Source: a virus
Length of the DNA: 33,736 nt
Reading direction: 5' to 3' (one strand)
Virus record (IMG/VR): IMGVR_UViG_3300021373_000844
Location: 1 to 33,736 of that record
The stretch's first letter is position 1. Every line of letters starts with the position of its first letter. Below the pieces are notes generated by a model. That model searched no databases. It was not told the origin of the DNA and worked only from the letters and a program-made list of their open reading frames with translations. Made by a program: the position numbers and the translations under genes. Below, piece by piece: positions 18,539 through 27,703 of this stretch.

Positions 18539-19705
18539 ATGCAGGACGACTGGGCAGACTACTGCGAGTCAGTAGGACAAAAACCCGCCTTTGTAATTAA
18601 AGAAGAACTCATCAACGAAACCTTTCCGGGAAACCCGTATTACACAAAACAGAATGGATCATCATCGCTATCAAGACTTATGGGTGTTGCAGTTAACAGT
18701 CGCATAGAAGAGCTTGAGATGCGCTTGGCGCAAGAGCGAGACGTTATCCCTGGCATGATCACCACCGGCACCGTAACGCTTGTATACGCGCCTTCTGGGG
18801 CCGGCAAAACGGTCTGGATTCTTGGCAATTTATTCCAGAGTATTCGGAACAACCTAATAAAAGGCTCCGATGTAATCTATTTTAACGAAGACGACGGAGC
18901 AAAAGGAGTACTTCAGAAAGCCAAGATGGGCAATCGGCATGGCATAACAATGGTCACTTTAGCCAACTCACCAGATCCATCACTCCGTACAACAACTGAC
19001 GCACTTCAGCTGTTGAACGCTATTCGTGAAGAAGGTGAGGCTAACGGCAAGATTGTTATCTGCGACACCCTCAAGAAGTTTGCGCCTGTACTCAACAAAG
19101 GGGATATGCGAGAAGTTCTTCATGTCTTTCGTGAATTCGCGGCCGCAGGCGGTACTGTCATCTTACTAGGGCATTGCAACAAACATCGAAGCATGGACGG
19201 TCGCTTGATCTACGAAGGCGTTGGAGATCTTAAAGCTGATGTAGATAATATGTTTGGCCTTGATCCAGTCAACGATAAGTTTGCTTTCTATCAAGAGCTG
19301 TTAGTAATCAATGAAAAGGATCGTAGCCAAATTAGCTTTGAAGGCGGATTCAAATATAAGCAGACCAGTGCAACAGTAGGGTATGAAGAGTCAGTAGATT
19401 CTGTGCAGTTCATGACAGTTGATGACATCACAGAACTTAAAGAGAAACAAAGGGCGCAGATCAACATTGGCAAAGCAATCAACAAGTATGAAGATGAGTA
19501 TCTATTTCTTAGCACTGTTATGAAGCAAGGCAAAATGTTTAGTCAGTCAGAGCTATGCGATCTTTTGTATGATGATGAGATTAACCCAAACGGATGCACA
19601 AAGAAAAAGCTTCTTACCTGCATCGAGCTACTCAAAGGCAACAATCTAAAGCTAGAACGCCGTGGCGAACACAACAAAAAGTATTATCGTTGGATTCCCA
19701 TGTAG
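18539..19705 (+). CDS. RecA-like / RepA-type P-loop ATPase
   Basis: 388 residues. A P-loop APSGAGKT (84-91) and Walker B-like 'KIVICDT' (Asp176) lie in a RecA-type core with 'DVIYFNEDDG' and 'TVILLGHCNKH' (sensor-like His). The layout matches AAA_25/RepA hexameric helicase-like ATPases. The C-terminal part, 'SQSELCDLLYDDEINPNGCT', resembles a winged helix that could bind DNA. It probably serves as a helicase-like or loader ATPase for replication. An AAGGAG site precedes the ATG. With no polymerase or primase gene in the window, it may recruit host replisome parts. Confidence 0.82.
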   Translation: MQDDWADYCESVGQKPAFVIKEELINETFPGNPYYTKQNGSSSLSRLMGVAVNSRIEELEMRLAQERDVIPGMITTGTVTLVYAPSGAGKTVWILGNLFQSIRNNLIKGSDVIYFNEDDGAKGVLQKAKMGNRHGITMVTLANSPDPSLRTTTDALQLLNAIREEGEANGKIVICDTLKKFAPVLNKGDMREVLHVFREFAAAGGTVILLGHCNKHRSMDGRLIYEGVGDLKADVDNMFGLDPVNDKFAFYQELLVINEKDRSQISFEGGFKYKQTSATVGYEESVDSVQFMTVDDITELKEKQRAQINIGKAINKYEDEYLFLSTVMKQGKMFSQSELCDLLYDDEINPNGCTKKKLLTCIELLKGNNLKLERRGEHNKKYYRWIPM

Positions 19706-19710
19706 TCTGT

Positions 19711-19805
19711 TTCCCCCGTTTTCCCCGTTTTCCCTTCTGTAGGGGGCGGGATAGATTAAAAGGCGGGGGGTATACTTGGGTAAACTGGGGAAACTGGGAA
19801 AACTG
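19711..19805. repeat. AGTTTTCCC-type repeats plus CTGTAGGGGGCGGG block, copy 2
   Basis: Between the ATPase stop and the ninB-like start lie direct GTTTTCCC units (19718-19735), the 14-mer CTGTAGGGGGCGGG (19737-19750), a G-rich tract (GGCGGGGGG), and inverted copies (AACTGGGG, AAACTGGG, AAAACTG at 19783-19805). The two sets of units face each other, so the RNA could form a large hairpin. Copy 1 lies at 10971-11014. Confidence 0.7.
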
Positions 19806-19806
19806 A

Positions 19807-20238
19807 ATGGGAAATATGGATACATCACATCGCTGGTTAGTCGACAAAGAAGAAAAGATGAACTTCTTTATTGCTTTTGTCACAACTCAATTCGATCAAG
19901 GCAAAAAAATCCTGTACTACATCAAGGATACAACGCGCAGTGATCGGCAAAATAACGCCATGCACTTATGGTTTAGGCAGATAGCCGAAGGTCTTAACGA
20001 CGCTGGGTACTGGGTACGGCATCCGTTCAGTGACAAGCTGGAGATACCGTTTACCGAGGTGCTGGTAAAGGAAACCCTCTACAAGCCCATCATACGCTCT
20101 ATGTACGACAAACCGTCCACAGGCAAGCTAACCCCCAAGGAACTCTCAGAAGCCGCTGAGGTGCTAATTAGGTGGCTCTCAGAGCATAAGGGCGTATACA
20201 TTCCCTTTCCTCAACAACTAAAGGATGAGTTGCGGTGA
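19807..20238 (+). CDS. NinB-like recombination protein
   Basis: 143 residues. The core 'DTTRSDRQNNAMHLWFRQIA' matches the '(R)S..QN..mh.W..eia' signature of NinB (lambda Orf), followed by 'EIPFTEVLVKETLYKPIIRS' and a C-terminal 'LIRWLSEHKGVYIPFPQ'. Lambda Orf binds ssDNA and SSB and can replace RecFOR functions in recombination. The neighbours are a NinG-like gene and, nearby, an ERF gene, which supports the assignment. Start at ATG 19807 or, 9 bases on, 19816; neither has a strong ribosome site, and the first overlaps the repeat block edge. Confidence 0.78.
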   Translation: MGNMDTSHRWLVDKEEKMNFFIAFVTTQFDQGKKILYYIKDTTRSDRQNNAMHLWFRQIAEGLNDAGYWVRHPFSDKLEIPFTEVLVKETLYKPIIRSMYDKPSTGKLTPKELSEAAEVLIRWLSEHKGVYIPFPQQLKDELR

Positions 20239-20429
20239 TTGATAGAGATGGAGAGGCTACATGGCAGGAGATAGCCGACGAGATAGGGCTGTCTAGGAAG
20301 GGAGCCAAGTACGTTTATAATTCAGCTATGAAAAAACTAAAGCAAAACCCAGAGTTAAAAAAATACTGGATAGATTTAATTGGAGAAGGATATGAAGCTA
20401 AAGAGAACAGCCGCAGATCATTGGTTTAG
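20235..20429 (+). CDS. small HTH protein resembling sigma region 4
   Basis: 64 residues beginning MIDRDGEATWQEIADEIGLS. 'TWQEIADEIGLSRKGAKYVY' then 'NSAMKKLKQNPEL' has the order of the sigma-70 region 4 helix-turn-helix (TLEEIG..LG.SRE.VR.I...A..KLR). The start codon is GTG at 20235, overlapping the NinB stop (GTGA). The rest of a sigma factor is absent, so it is a stand-alone DNA-binding or RNA-polymerase-interacting protein, perhaps a late-gene activator. Its end overlaps the NinG-like gene by 38 bases. Confidence 0.7.
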   Translation: MIDRDGEATWQEIADEIGLSRKGAKYVYNSAMKKLKQNPELKKYWIDLIGEGYEAKENSRRSLV

Positions 20430-20817
20430 TCGATGCGTCAGAATCCGCAATGACTTTAAATGCCAAGGTTGCGGCACTCAATATGAGTCTAACAGCACTG
20501 GCCTTCACTGCTCTCATTACTTTACGCGCGCTAAGAAGGGCCTACGGTACGACGGAATGAACGCTTTTGCTCATTGCTATGGTTGCCACCAGAAGTACGG
20601 AAGTAATCCCGACTACTTTGTCCGCCACTACATAGACGAGTACGGCGAGGGAGCCCTTGAGTTAATTAGGGAAAAGGCTGAAGACATTGATCTAGGCAAG
20701 CGGATGCATAAAGAGCAGAAAGAAATAGCCAAGCACTATAAAGAAGAAGCCGCCCGTATGGAGAATGACAGGGCGGCAGGTGTAGCTGGCTGGTTAGAGT
20801 TTGTTAGCTGGGACTAA
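20392..20817 (+). CDS. NinG-like (Rap) recombination nuclease
   Basis: 141 residues from MKLKRTAADHWFSRCVRIRN. It has zinc-binding Cys24-x2-Cys27 (CQGC), 'LHCSHYFTRAKKGLRYDGMN' and 'CYGCHQKYGSNPDYFVRHYI', the pattern of lambda NinG/Rap and related HNH-like proteins. Lambda Rap cuts branched DNA (D-loops and Holliday junctions). ATG 20392 has a GGAGAAGG site, better than the in-frame TTG at 20380. The gene ends in a 4-base convergent overlap with the last late gene on the other strand. Confidence 0.82.
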   Translation: MKLKRTAADHWFSRCVRIRNDFKCQGCGTQYESNSTGLHCSHYFTRAKKGLRYDGMNAFAHCYGCHQKYGSNPDYFVRHYIDEYGEGALELIREKAEDIDLGKRMHKEQKEIAKHYKEEAARMENDRAAGVAGWLEFVSWD

Positions 20818-23474
20818 GACTCTGGATTACGTTGTCGTAAAGCCTCTTCTAGCATTCCTTCGGCCGTTGTAGACTCCATCATCTCAGCAATATTTCTAGC
20901 GGCTCGTAAAGGCTGTTTAATAATTGGGAGCTCCGTTGCCAATGCTTGCGGCGGACGCTCCTTATCAAGAACCTCGATCGTTGTGCCGGCAATGTCTCTT
21001 GCGCGACTTGTGATAATTGGCTCCATACCCATAGCAAACGTAGGCAGTATTCCGTACTGTTGAATCTGGCCGTACTGGTAATCGTTAAGACCCAGCGTGT
21101 TGGCCGTTAGCAAACTTGCCCAGGCATCGCCGTATCCGCGAGCTAACCCACCAAATGAAGCTTCTCCGTCACCGAAGATAAACTGCCGGCCTTCATTAAT
21201 TACTGCATAGCCACCGGCTCCGTATGCCGCATACCGGCCAAGAAACTCTGCCGCCTTTTCTGGCTTGCCTGCCTTGATGTTGCCCATAACCTCACGCAGT
21301 GCTAGCGCCTGCTGTTTGACCACGAAACCACGCAGTGCCCACAATGGCCGCAAGTTTGGATTTCTTGCCCATGCCGCAGGACGACCAGCCGCACTAATTA
21401 ACTGCTGTTGACCTAAGCCGGCAAACATTAACTCCTCTACAAGCTCAGAGCCTTTACCTGTGTACTTGTCCCAGTTTACGTCATGCTGTTTTAGTTGCTT
21501 CTCAAGGACGCTAAGCTCCGCATCGTTAAAATAAAAGCCCCAGTTTTCTTTAAGCTTTCCAGCCTTAGCATCATCTGCCGCACTACGCAGTACGCCGCGC
21601 ATAACGCCCTTCTTGCCGACCATATCCATAGCCGCAAAGCCTGAGCCTTTCATTAAAAAGTCTGCGCTGTTACGCATAAGCTCTGCGGTTCTAGCCATAA
21701 AGCCCTGCTTGTTGCTTACAAGGTCATTTGTCTTGTTAACGAATTCACCGAAGCTTTGATTGTTTAAGCCCATCTTGGCTAGATCGGGACTTGGTGGTTT
21801 TTTAAAAGGACTAAGCACCTTTAAGCCTTCGATGACTGCACGGCCACCATACTTGGCTCCCAGCAATGGAATGTCCGCTAGGTTAAGAATGGCTGACATA
21901 GGCCCGGCAAGTGTCGTTGCATAAGCCGTAGAATTAGCCGCTTGAATTAATGGGTGTGGTGCCTTCTGTTGTCCAAGGATCGAATCAGTAATTTTGTTGA
22001 CTGCATACTGCGATCCATCAAGGCTGATGCCTTTCTGTCTAAACGAGTAAAACAATGCATCCATAAACTCTTGAGGGCTAATTGCTTGTTGGCCATTTCG
22101 TCGTGCAATAACACTAATGTCCACGCCAAACTTATCTTGCAACTGGCCTAGACGCTCCATTTTAAAGACCCGTTGCATATCAGATACAAGCGGGTTGTCG
22201 TAGTCAGCAGGGTTGGGCGCGGCATCATCCCCATCAAGATATGACCCTCGGGTACGTCGTTCCATACCGGGATCATCAAACATCTTTTCAATGTCTGCGT
22301 CTGTCATGCCCTCCTCTTTTAGCCGTCTAACGGCCGCCGAGTTACGGGTATGCAAGTAGGTAAGTTCAGTCGGGAATTCTGCACCAAACACTTTTTTGTT
22401 TAGCTGAGTATTCTTCTTGTAGCTGTAATTTAGATAGGCTTTTAGCACGTTCATGTGTTCGGTGCTAAGGTCTTCTGATAGTTCTTTCTCTAGCCTAGCC
22501 ATTGACGCGGATCTAGTCTTACCAAGTTTACCGGCACCATAATCAAGCAGTACGCCTTTAGCTTGCTCGCTCTCATTGAATATTTTAATGACAGGCACAA
22601 GAGCCTCGGCAATATTGCCCAGATCCTTGTTTACATTACGCAGTGCAGTCTCGTCAGCACGCTGAAATCTAGCGCCAATCTGGGGGCTAACAACACGCAT
22701 TAGCTCATCTGATACGCCTGTTACCTTGTCATTGTAGAAGTTAGTTAGTGCGCCGGTAGCGCTTTCCCATAGCTCGCCAAACGTTTTAGCTTCTGACATC
22801 GGCTTTCGGGTGTACTTAGGATTGTCTACCTCAGTAAATACTTCATCAGCCTGAGCTTTCTGTATGGCATTAGCGTCTGCAACATTCTCAACGGGAAGAC
22901 TGTCATCAGCCAAATCATCAAGCTGAGTACGCAAACCGCCCGAGGACGATGGCGTTGTTGCCAATCCTATAACCTTGCCCAGCGCAAAGCCGGCCAAGCC
23001 GCCAACAACTGCGTTTGCCGCTCGATCCTCAAATTGCTCTCCAGATCCGGCTCCGTAAACTGCCGCCTCCGCCCCAGCTTGCTTGCCTACACTTTTTACT
23101 CCAAGCGCAGACAAGGCTCTAGCACCGCCAAGCCCTGTTGGTATTGCCCCAGCCGCTTCTGCGGCAAGAGCAACTTTAGGTTGCAAGGCTTCAAACTCTT
23201 TTTGTTCTTTGCGAATTTGGTCAAGCTCTTGATTGTAATCGCCCATTGGCTTTGACTCCGCTCGAATCATAGCTTCAAGCTCATCAGCAAACCCAAGGGT
23301 CGCGCCTTGAGCTATTGCGCGAGTAGTGCCAGCAACGCGCTCTCGCTGGCGCTCTTTGTGATTGGCGTAAAAACGCTCAAACAAAACCTCGTAGCTATCC
23401 TCTTCCGGCTTTGTTTTTTCTATCTGCCTGTTAAGAAGAATTGAAAGCGCATCTAAAGAGTCAGATTTAGCCAT
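20814..23474 (-). CDS. large internal virion / DNA ejection protein
   Basis: 886 residues from MAKSDSLDALSILLNRQIEK. An N-terminal helical region is followed by 'RAIAQGATLGFADELEAMIR', a motif I know from phage internal or ejection proteins, then an Ala/Gly-rich stretch ('NAVVGGLAGFALGKVIG') that could insert in membranes. The remainder is long helices with a C-terminal Arg/Glu tail. The position at the end of the tail operon is where T7 gp16 or P22 gp16/gp20 equivalents lie. No transglycosylase motif is evident. The start at 23474 overlaps the preceding gene by TAATG-type sharing; an upstream extension to 23546 is in frame but inside that gene. Confidence 0.75.
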   Translation of the reverse strand: MAKSDSLDALSILLNRQIEKTKPEEDSYEVLFERFYANHKERQRERVAGTTRAIAQGATLGFADELEAMIRAESKPMGDYNQELDQIRKEQKEFEALQPKVALAAEAAGAIPTGLGGARALSALGVKSVGKQAGAEAAVYGAGSGEQFEDRAANAVVGGLAGFALGKVIGLATTPSSSGGLRTQLDDLADDSLPVENVADANAIQKAQADEVFTEVDNPKYTRKPMSEAKTFGELWESATGALTNFYNDKVTGVSDELMRVVSPQIGARFQRADETALRNVNKDLGNIAEALVPVIKIFNESEQAKGVLLDYGAGKLGKTRSASMARLEKELSEDLSTEHMNVLKAYLNYSYKKNTQLNKKVFGAEFPTELTYLHTRNSAAVRRLKEEGMTDADIEKMFDDPGMERRTRGSYLDGDDAAPNPADYDNPLVSDMQRVFKMERLGQLQDKFGVDISVIARRNGQQAISPQEFMDALFYSFRQKGISLDGSQYAVNKITDSILGQQKAPHPLIQAANSTAYATTLAGPMSAILNLADIPLLGAKYGGRAVIEGLKVLSPFKKPPSPDLAKMGLNNQSFGEFVNKTNDLVSNKQGFMARTAELMRNSADFLMKGSGFAAMDMVGKKGVMRGVLRSAADDAKAGKLKENWGFYFNDAELSVLEKQLKQHDVNWDKYTGKGSELVEELMFAGLGQQQLISAAGRPAAWARNPNLRPLWALRGFVVKQQALALREVMGNIKAGKPEKAAEFLGRYAAYGAGGYAVINEGRQFIFGDGEASFGGLARGYGDAWASLLTANTLGLNDYQYGQIQQYGILPTFAMGMEPIITSRARDIAGTTIEVLDKERPPQALATELPIIKQPLRAARNIAEMMESTTAEGMLEEALRQRNPES

Positions 23475-23475
23475 A

Positions 23476-25308
23476 TTATCGACTTCCACGAATAGCAGTT
23501 CTTCTTCGCGCCTGCATTTCACGATATCGGTTTCGTGATTCCTCAAGCTCTTGCTCTTGAATTGCTATAAAGTCTTGGTCGACAGCTTCTGCCGCTTCTG
23601 CTACAGCCGCCTCGTCACTATAAAGCGCCTCTAGCTCCTTACCTTTTGCCTCTGGATTTTGCTGTCGTATTTTTCCTTTAATAAGCTCGCGTCTTTCAGT
23701 CGTAGTTTCTGTTAAGCGCTCTTGTCGCACATCAAAAAACTCTTGCCCTGGAGTCGCAATATCCATTTCTTCAATAGCTCTTGTAACTATTTGGGTAAAC
23801 GGCTCATTTGGATTTTGCATATAAGATGCGGTTAGCTTTCCAACAAGGCGGTTATATTCTTCGCCCCCTTCTTTTCTAAGATCGCTAACAACATCGTACA
23901 AGCTTCTGCCCGGAGCAAGTCGAATGCCAAATATCGAAGGAGTTGCACCAACTTTTTCTGGGTCGTAAAAACGAGAAGACTTATCTGTAACTTTGAGAAA
24001 AGCATCAATGCCTTCAACTGCTCTTTCTTCTGCTACAGTTTCGCTTCTTTCATACTTTCTCTTTTCATCTTTAGCTTTTGATATTGCGTCAGTAACAATG
24101 TTTATGCGCCGATTGTACTCAGATCGCATTAAAGTTTTTTTGCCTTTGTTGTGCTTATCAATATCCGCAAGAGCCTCTTCAACCTCGTCCATGCCAACAA
24201 AAAAGTTTTGATTTTCTGGGGTTTTAAGCCACTTTAAATCTAACTCATTAACTTCTTTTGTTTCTAAAGCTTCAAGCCTTCTGTTGCGTGACTCAAGCTG
24301 TGCTTCAAGCTCGCCAGATATATATTGCTCTTGCTCTGCTAAAAACACTTTAGCTGGGCCTTCGGCTTTATTTATTTGATCTTGAAGCGCCTTTAGTGGA
24401 TCTTGCCCTGTCATCAAGACGGTTATGATTCCGTCTGCTCGTTGTTTGTTTGCGGTCTTTAACGCTTCGTTTGCGGCTTGCTCGGCTTGCACTTCAGCAT
24501 CTACTCTTTCGTTATATGCAGTTTGCGCAATGCCAACAAATTCAGCCGCATCTTCTGGACTTGTTTCCTTAGCAAGATCAATCATTTGAGCTTCTAAGTT
24601 TGTCAGCTTTTCCATGTCAATTTGATCGCTAGGCTTTTGTCCTTCGCGAGCCATTTGAAGTTTAAGGTCGGCTATTCTGGCATTATAGGATTCTATTCTG
24701 CCGGCTTTTTCACTGTCGCGAATAGTATTTCTTCTATTAATTGCCGTGGCTTGAGCCGCTTCATAGCGATAGCCATTTTTCTTTCCATACTCTGCTTCAA
24801 ACTCTTCTCTTGTAACGCCACTAGAAACTGCCGCTACTGCCGCGTTATCTAGCGCCGTACTGCTAGCTTTGTTTGCATTATCAATGTCGGTATAAGCACC
24901 CTCAAGGATTGCAGGATCATTTGTACCTCTAGCAAGAGAAACAACCTCTGATTCAATAACCGCCCTTTGCTCTGGCGTAATATCAGGGTTTGATAGCTGT
25001 CTAACCTTCATTGCAATTTGATTCTGCGTTGCTGTCATAGCAGATGACTGTTCTGCTTTGCGCCGCATTTTTGCGCCTTCTAATTGCATTTCAGGCCTGT
25101 TAAGTTGTGCGCCATACTTTTCATAAATGCCACCAACAGCGGCCTCATTGCCTTGGGCGGCAGAAAGCTCTTCCATCATTCCTTCAAAGGTTTTCTTTTC
25201 CTCTCGTCGTCGAGGGGCGCTTCCTAATCGCTCTCCAGCAGTAAACAAGCCTTCCATATAGGCAGGCCGGGTAAGAGACTGAAGAAACGCACTACTAAAC
25301 TTTGCCAT
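23476..25308 (-). CDS. internal virion protein, coiled-coil rich
   Basis: 610 residues starting MAKFSSAFLQSLTRPAYMEG. After about 40 residues it is almost continuous helix with Glu/Gln/Ala/Lys composition, e.g. 'EAQMIDLAKETSPEDAAEFV' and 'LEEALADIDKHNKGKKTLM'-like stretches, ending in a basic Arg-rich tail (YREMQARRRTAIRGSR). This fits the second internal virion protein of podoviruses (T7 gp15 type), part of the ejection channel. Its gene lies between two other internal virion genes. Low complexity makes family assignment uncertain. Confidence 0.7.
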   Translation of the reverse strand: MAKFSSAFLQSLTRPAYMEGLFTAGERLGSAPRRREEKKTFEGMMEELSAAQGNEAAVGGIYEKYGAQLNRPEMQLEGAKMRRKAEQSSAMTATQNQIAMKVRQLSNPDITPEQRAVIESEVVSLARGTNDPAILEGAYTDIDNANKASSTALDNAAVAAVSSGVTREEFEAEYGKKNGYRYEAAQATAINRRNTIRDSEKAGRIESYNARIADLKLQMAREGQKPSDQIDMEKLTNLEAQMIDLAKETSPEDAAEFVGIAQTAYNERVDAEVQAEQAANEALKTANKQRADGIITVLMTGQDPLKALQDQINKAEGPAKVFLAEQEQYISGELEAQLESRNRRLEALETKEVNELDLKWLKTPENQNFFVGMDEVEEALADIDKHNKGKKTLMRSEYNRRINIVTDAISKAKDEKRKYERSETVAEERAVEGIDAFLKVTDKSSRFYDPEKVGATPSIFGIRLAPGRSLYDVVSDLRKEGGEEYNRLVGKLTASYMQNPNEPFTQIVTRAIEEMDIATPGQEFFDVRQERLTETTTERRELIKGKIRQQNPEAKGKELEALYSDEAAVAEAAEAVDQDFIAIQEQELEESRNRYREMQARRRTAIRGSR

Positions 25309-25322
25309 GTCAGTCTCCTTGT

Positions 25323-26147
25323 TTAACCAACAGGTGGAATGTCGAATGAATAATTAGAGCCCAGCGCGCCGCTTAATAAGCCGCCGCCAAGCGCACCAGC
25401 AAGGTTCGCCTGACCAAGGCTTGCACCAAGCAATGCTTCAAGACCAGTCGCCCTAGCTTCACCAAACAATCCTGTACCATACATTTGCGCTTGTTGTTGC
25501 GCGCCAGCCGCTGTCATTCCGGGAGTAATGGCAGAAAGGAGTTGAGTTTGAGGGAGATAACTCGCACCTAAAAATTGTTGCCCTAATCCAACTTGTTGCA
25601 TTTGCTCTGCTCTGGCTTGTTCCATAGCACCAATTCGCGCTCTAGCAATTGCATCCTGCTGGGCGCGCTCCATGGCTAGTTGCTCAGGAGTGCCTCCAAA
25701 TTGCGCTGTACGGACTCCTAGTCGACCCTGTGCCGCTAGACGCTCTTCAAGCCCAAGACGCTCCATGCGCTCGTCAGGACGCTGTGTGGCACGTATGCGT
25801 TCAAACAAAGCTTCTTCTCGTAATGCCGGGTCTAGCTGTGCGCTTTCAAAGAAACTGCCGGCACCGCCAAACATGCGCTGTTGGAATGCCTGCTCTTCGG
25901 GAGAGGCGGTTAGCCCGTATTGGAATTGGCCAGTCTGAGGATCTTGAGTAATGCCAAATCGACCCCCCGTAGCGCTGGTTACTGTATATGGGCGAAATGC
26001 CGCTTGCTCTAATTGAGTTTCAGCAAGCTCTCCCATTTCGCGACTACCGCGCTCACCAATATCTCCAAGTCTGTTATAGGCACTAAGAAGAAGACCGGCC
26101 CCTCCTACGCCTAACAGCTCATCAAAAAAATCACCTATACCTGGCAT
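25323..26147 (-). CDS. Gln/Ala/Gly-rich internal virion protein
   Basis: 274 residues. It opens MPGIGDFFDELLGVGGAGLL with a hydrophobic Gly-rich helix, then a helical Gln/Glu/Ala/Arg region ('EQLAMERAQQDAIARARIGA' and 'MEQARAEQMQQVGLGQQFLG'). The C-terminus is Gly/Ala-rich and hydrophobic ('ANLAGALGGGLLSGALGSNY'). The size, amphipathic helices and gene position fit the smallest ejection protein (P22 gp7 or T7 gp14 type), which inserts in the outer membrane. No specific family is recognised. Confidence 0.7.
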   Translation of the reverse strand: MPGIGDFFDELLGVGGAGLLLSAYNRLGDIGERGSREMGELAETQLEQAAFRPYTVTSATGGRFGITQDPQTGQFQYGLTASPEEQAFQQRMFGGAGSFFESAQLDPALREEALFERIRATQRPDERMERLGLEERLAAQGRLGVRTAQFGGTPEQLAMERAQQDAIARARIGAMEQARAEQMQQVGLGQQFLGASYLPQTQLLSAITPGMTAAGAQQQAQMYGTGLFGEARATGLEALLGASLGQANLAGALGGGLLSGALGSNYSFDIPPVG

Positions 26148-26163
26148 TTTAATTTCTCCCTAA

Positions 26164-27702
26164 TTAAACCGTTTTACCCATTAGTGCTAATAGGTTTATT
26201 TCTTGAAGTGATAAAGCAAACCCGTTGATGTCAGACTCAAGACCCACAACTACGGTTGTCCCGCTACCAACCGCATTTAAGCTTCGTTGGTTAGTAAGTT
26301 CACCACCAGTAAACTCTGATAGTGGATTAGAATTAGCACCAAACTCATTAACGTTATAAAAAGCAGGTTGCTGGTTGCCTACTGTAAACTCTGTCGTACT
26401 GAAGCTAGTGCCAAAGTCATAAGCAAACTTCATAAATACCGTAGCACTGTTTGCGCCTACTAGCGTTGGTTTAATCTTCTTAAGAATCTTTAAACGAGAA
26501 GGATCGCCAAAAGTCAGACTAGGGCTAAAGTATTTAAAGCGATACTTAACTCCATTGTCTGAATATCCCTTGTATTCACTAATACCATCTATTGTTCCTA
26601 TATAGACAGTGCCATTAGCAAGTCTTTCATAAGCAGAAAATTTAGAGCCAGGCCATCGAGTAACCCTAAAAGACCCATCCTCCAAAACACCTCTTACATC
26701 AAAACAGAATGTAGTCTCTTGCCCAACAAAAGTAAGCAAGTAAAAGTTTTCTTCTGGGCTGTATAAAGATCTAAAAAATTGAGACTCGCCTTGGATTAAA
26801 CCAATAATGTCTTTTGTAATTGTTTTAGATAGTGTGCTAATTGGCATAGACTTTTCACGTATAGTCCTACCAAAGCTACGAAGACCCGTGTGTGACAAGA
26901 AGATAACGTCTGTCCCTGTATACTGCACAGTGTCACGATCAACACAACCAATACCAGCTACAGTATCTGCTAACGCCATTGTTGCTGGCGCTTGAGCACC
27001 TTGATATACAACAATACTGTGCTGACCAAAGATAATAAGAAGTCCGTTATGCGCCGCTAATGCAACAATCTCGTCATAACCGTCAGGCCATACCTTTGAG
27101 ATATCAATACTACCGCTAGTACCACCAGACCAGTCATGCCCTATCAGCAAGTCAGACCAGTAAATAGTAGACTTATTGTTAGTAAAGTCAGCAGTCCACA
27201 ATCTTCCGTAAGCCGCTAAAACTTCATTGCCGTAAATAGCTGAAGTAACACCAGCGGCGCCAGAAATACTGCTAAGTGTCTGCACTGCGCCTGAAGAGTT
27301 ACTGTAAACTAACGGCTGATAACCACGCTGGAAAAAGTAAACATTGTTATTAAAGTCAACCATCTTCCAGTTGTCAGCAGTAATGGTATAACCGCCGGGT
27401 GTTTCATCTACTAGCGTAGTTGTACCGCTAAGTATCTTGTTATTACCAACAGAAAATATCTTGTTGTTACCAGCCTCGTCCCTGAACTCTCTAATAGCAC
27501 GTATAGACTCAGTGCCTAAAGCGGTCTTGTTTGTTGTAATAACCTCATGCCCTTTACGTGCGGCAATACGACCACGCTTGTCAATGACTGCGTTATCTGC
27601 AATCTCAGCAAATGATGGATCTTGAGCCAGCGGAGAGTCTTCGGTATTGACACCCTTAAATGCTGGAGCTACAAGATTAATGCTTTGTAATTGCTGTGCC
27701 AT
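26164..27702 (-). CDS. tail hub / packaged-DNA stabilisation protein (gp10-like)
   Basis: 512 residues, rich in beta strands. It opens 'INLVAPAFKGVNTEDSPLAQ' and 'FAEIADNAVIDKRGRIAARK', the shared opening of P22 gp10-like and T7 gp12-like tail proteins. Repeating blades follow: 'VYFFQRGYQPLVYSNSSGAV', 'GRLWTADFTNNKSTIYWSDL', 'HNGLLIIFGQHSIVVYQGA', 'FLSHTGLRSFG'. These form the beta-propeller that makes the short-tail hub. It follows the gp4-like adaptor gene, the expected order. It seals the portal channel after packaging. Confidence 0.85.
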   Translation of the reverse strand: MAQQLQSINLVAPAFKGVNTEDSPLAQDPSFAEIADNAVIDKRGRIAARKGHEVITTNKTALGTESIRAIREFRDEAGNNKIFSVGNNKILSGTTTLVDETPGGYTITADNWKMVDFNNNVYFFQRGYQPLVYSNSSGAVQTLSSISGAAGVTSAIYGNEVLAAYGRLWTADFTNNKSTIYWSDLLIGHDWSGGTSGSIDISKVWPDGYDEIVALAAHNGLLIIFGQHSIVVYQGAQAPATMALADTVAGIGCVDRDTVQYTGTDVIFLSHTGLRSFGRTIREKSMPISTLSKTITKDIIGLIQGESQFFRSLYSPEENFYLLTFVGQETTFCFDVRGVLEDGSFRVTRWPGSKFSAYERLANGTVYIGTIDGISEYKGYSDNGVKYRFKYFSPSLTFGDPSRLKILKKIKPTLVGANSATVFMKFAYDFGTSFSTTEFTVGNQQPAFYNVNEFGANSNPLSEFTGGELTNQRSLNAVGSGTTVVVGLESDINGFALSLQEINLLALMGKTV

Positions 27703-27703
27703 A

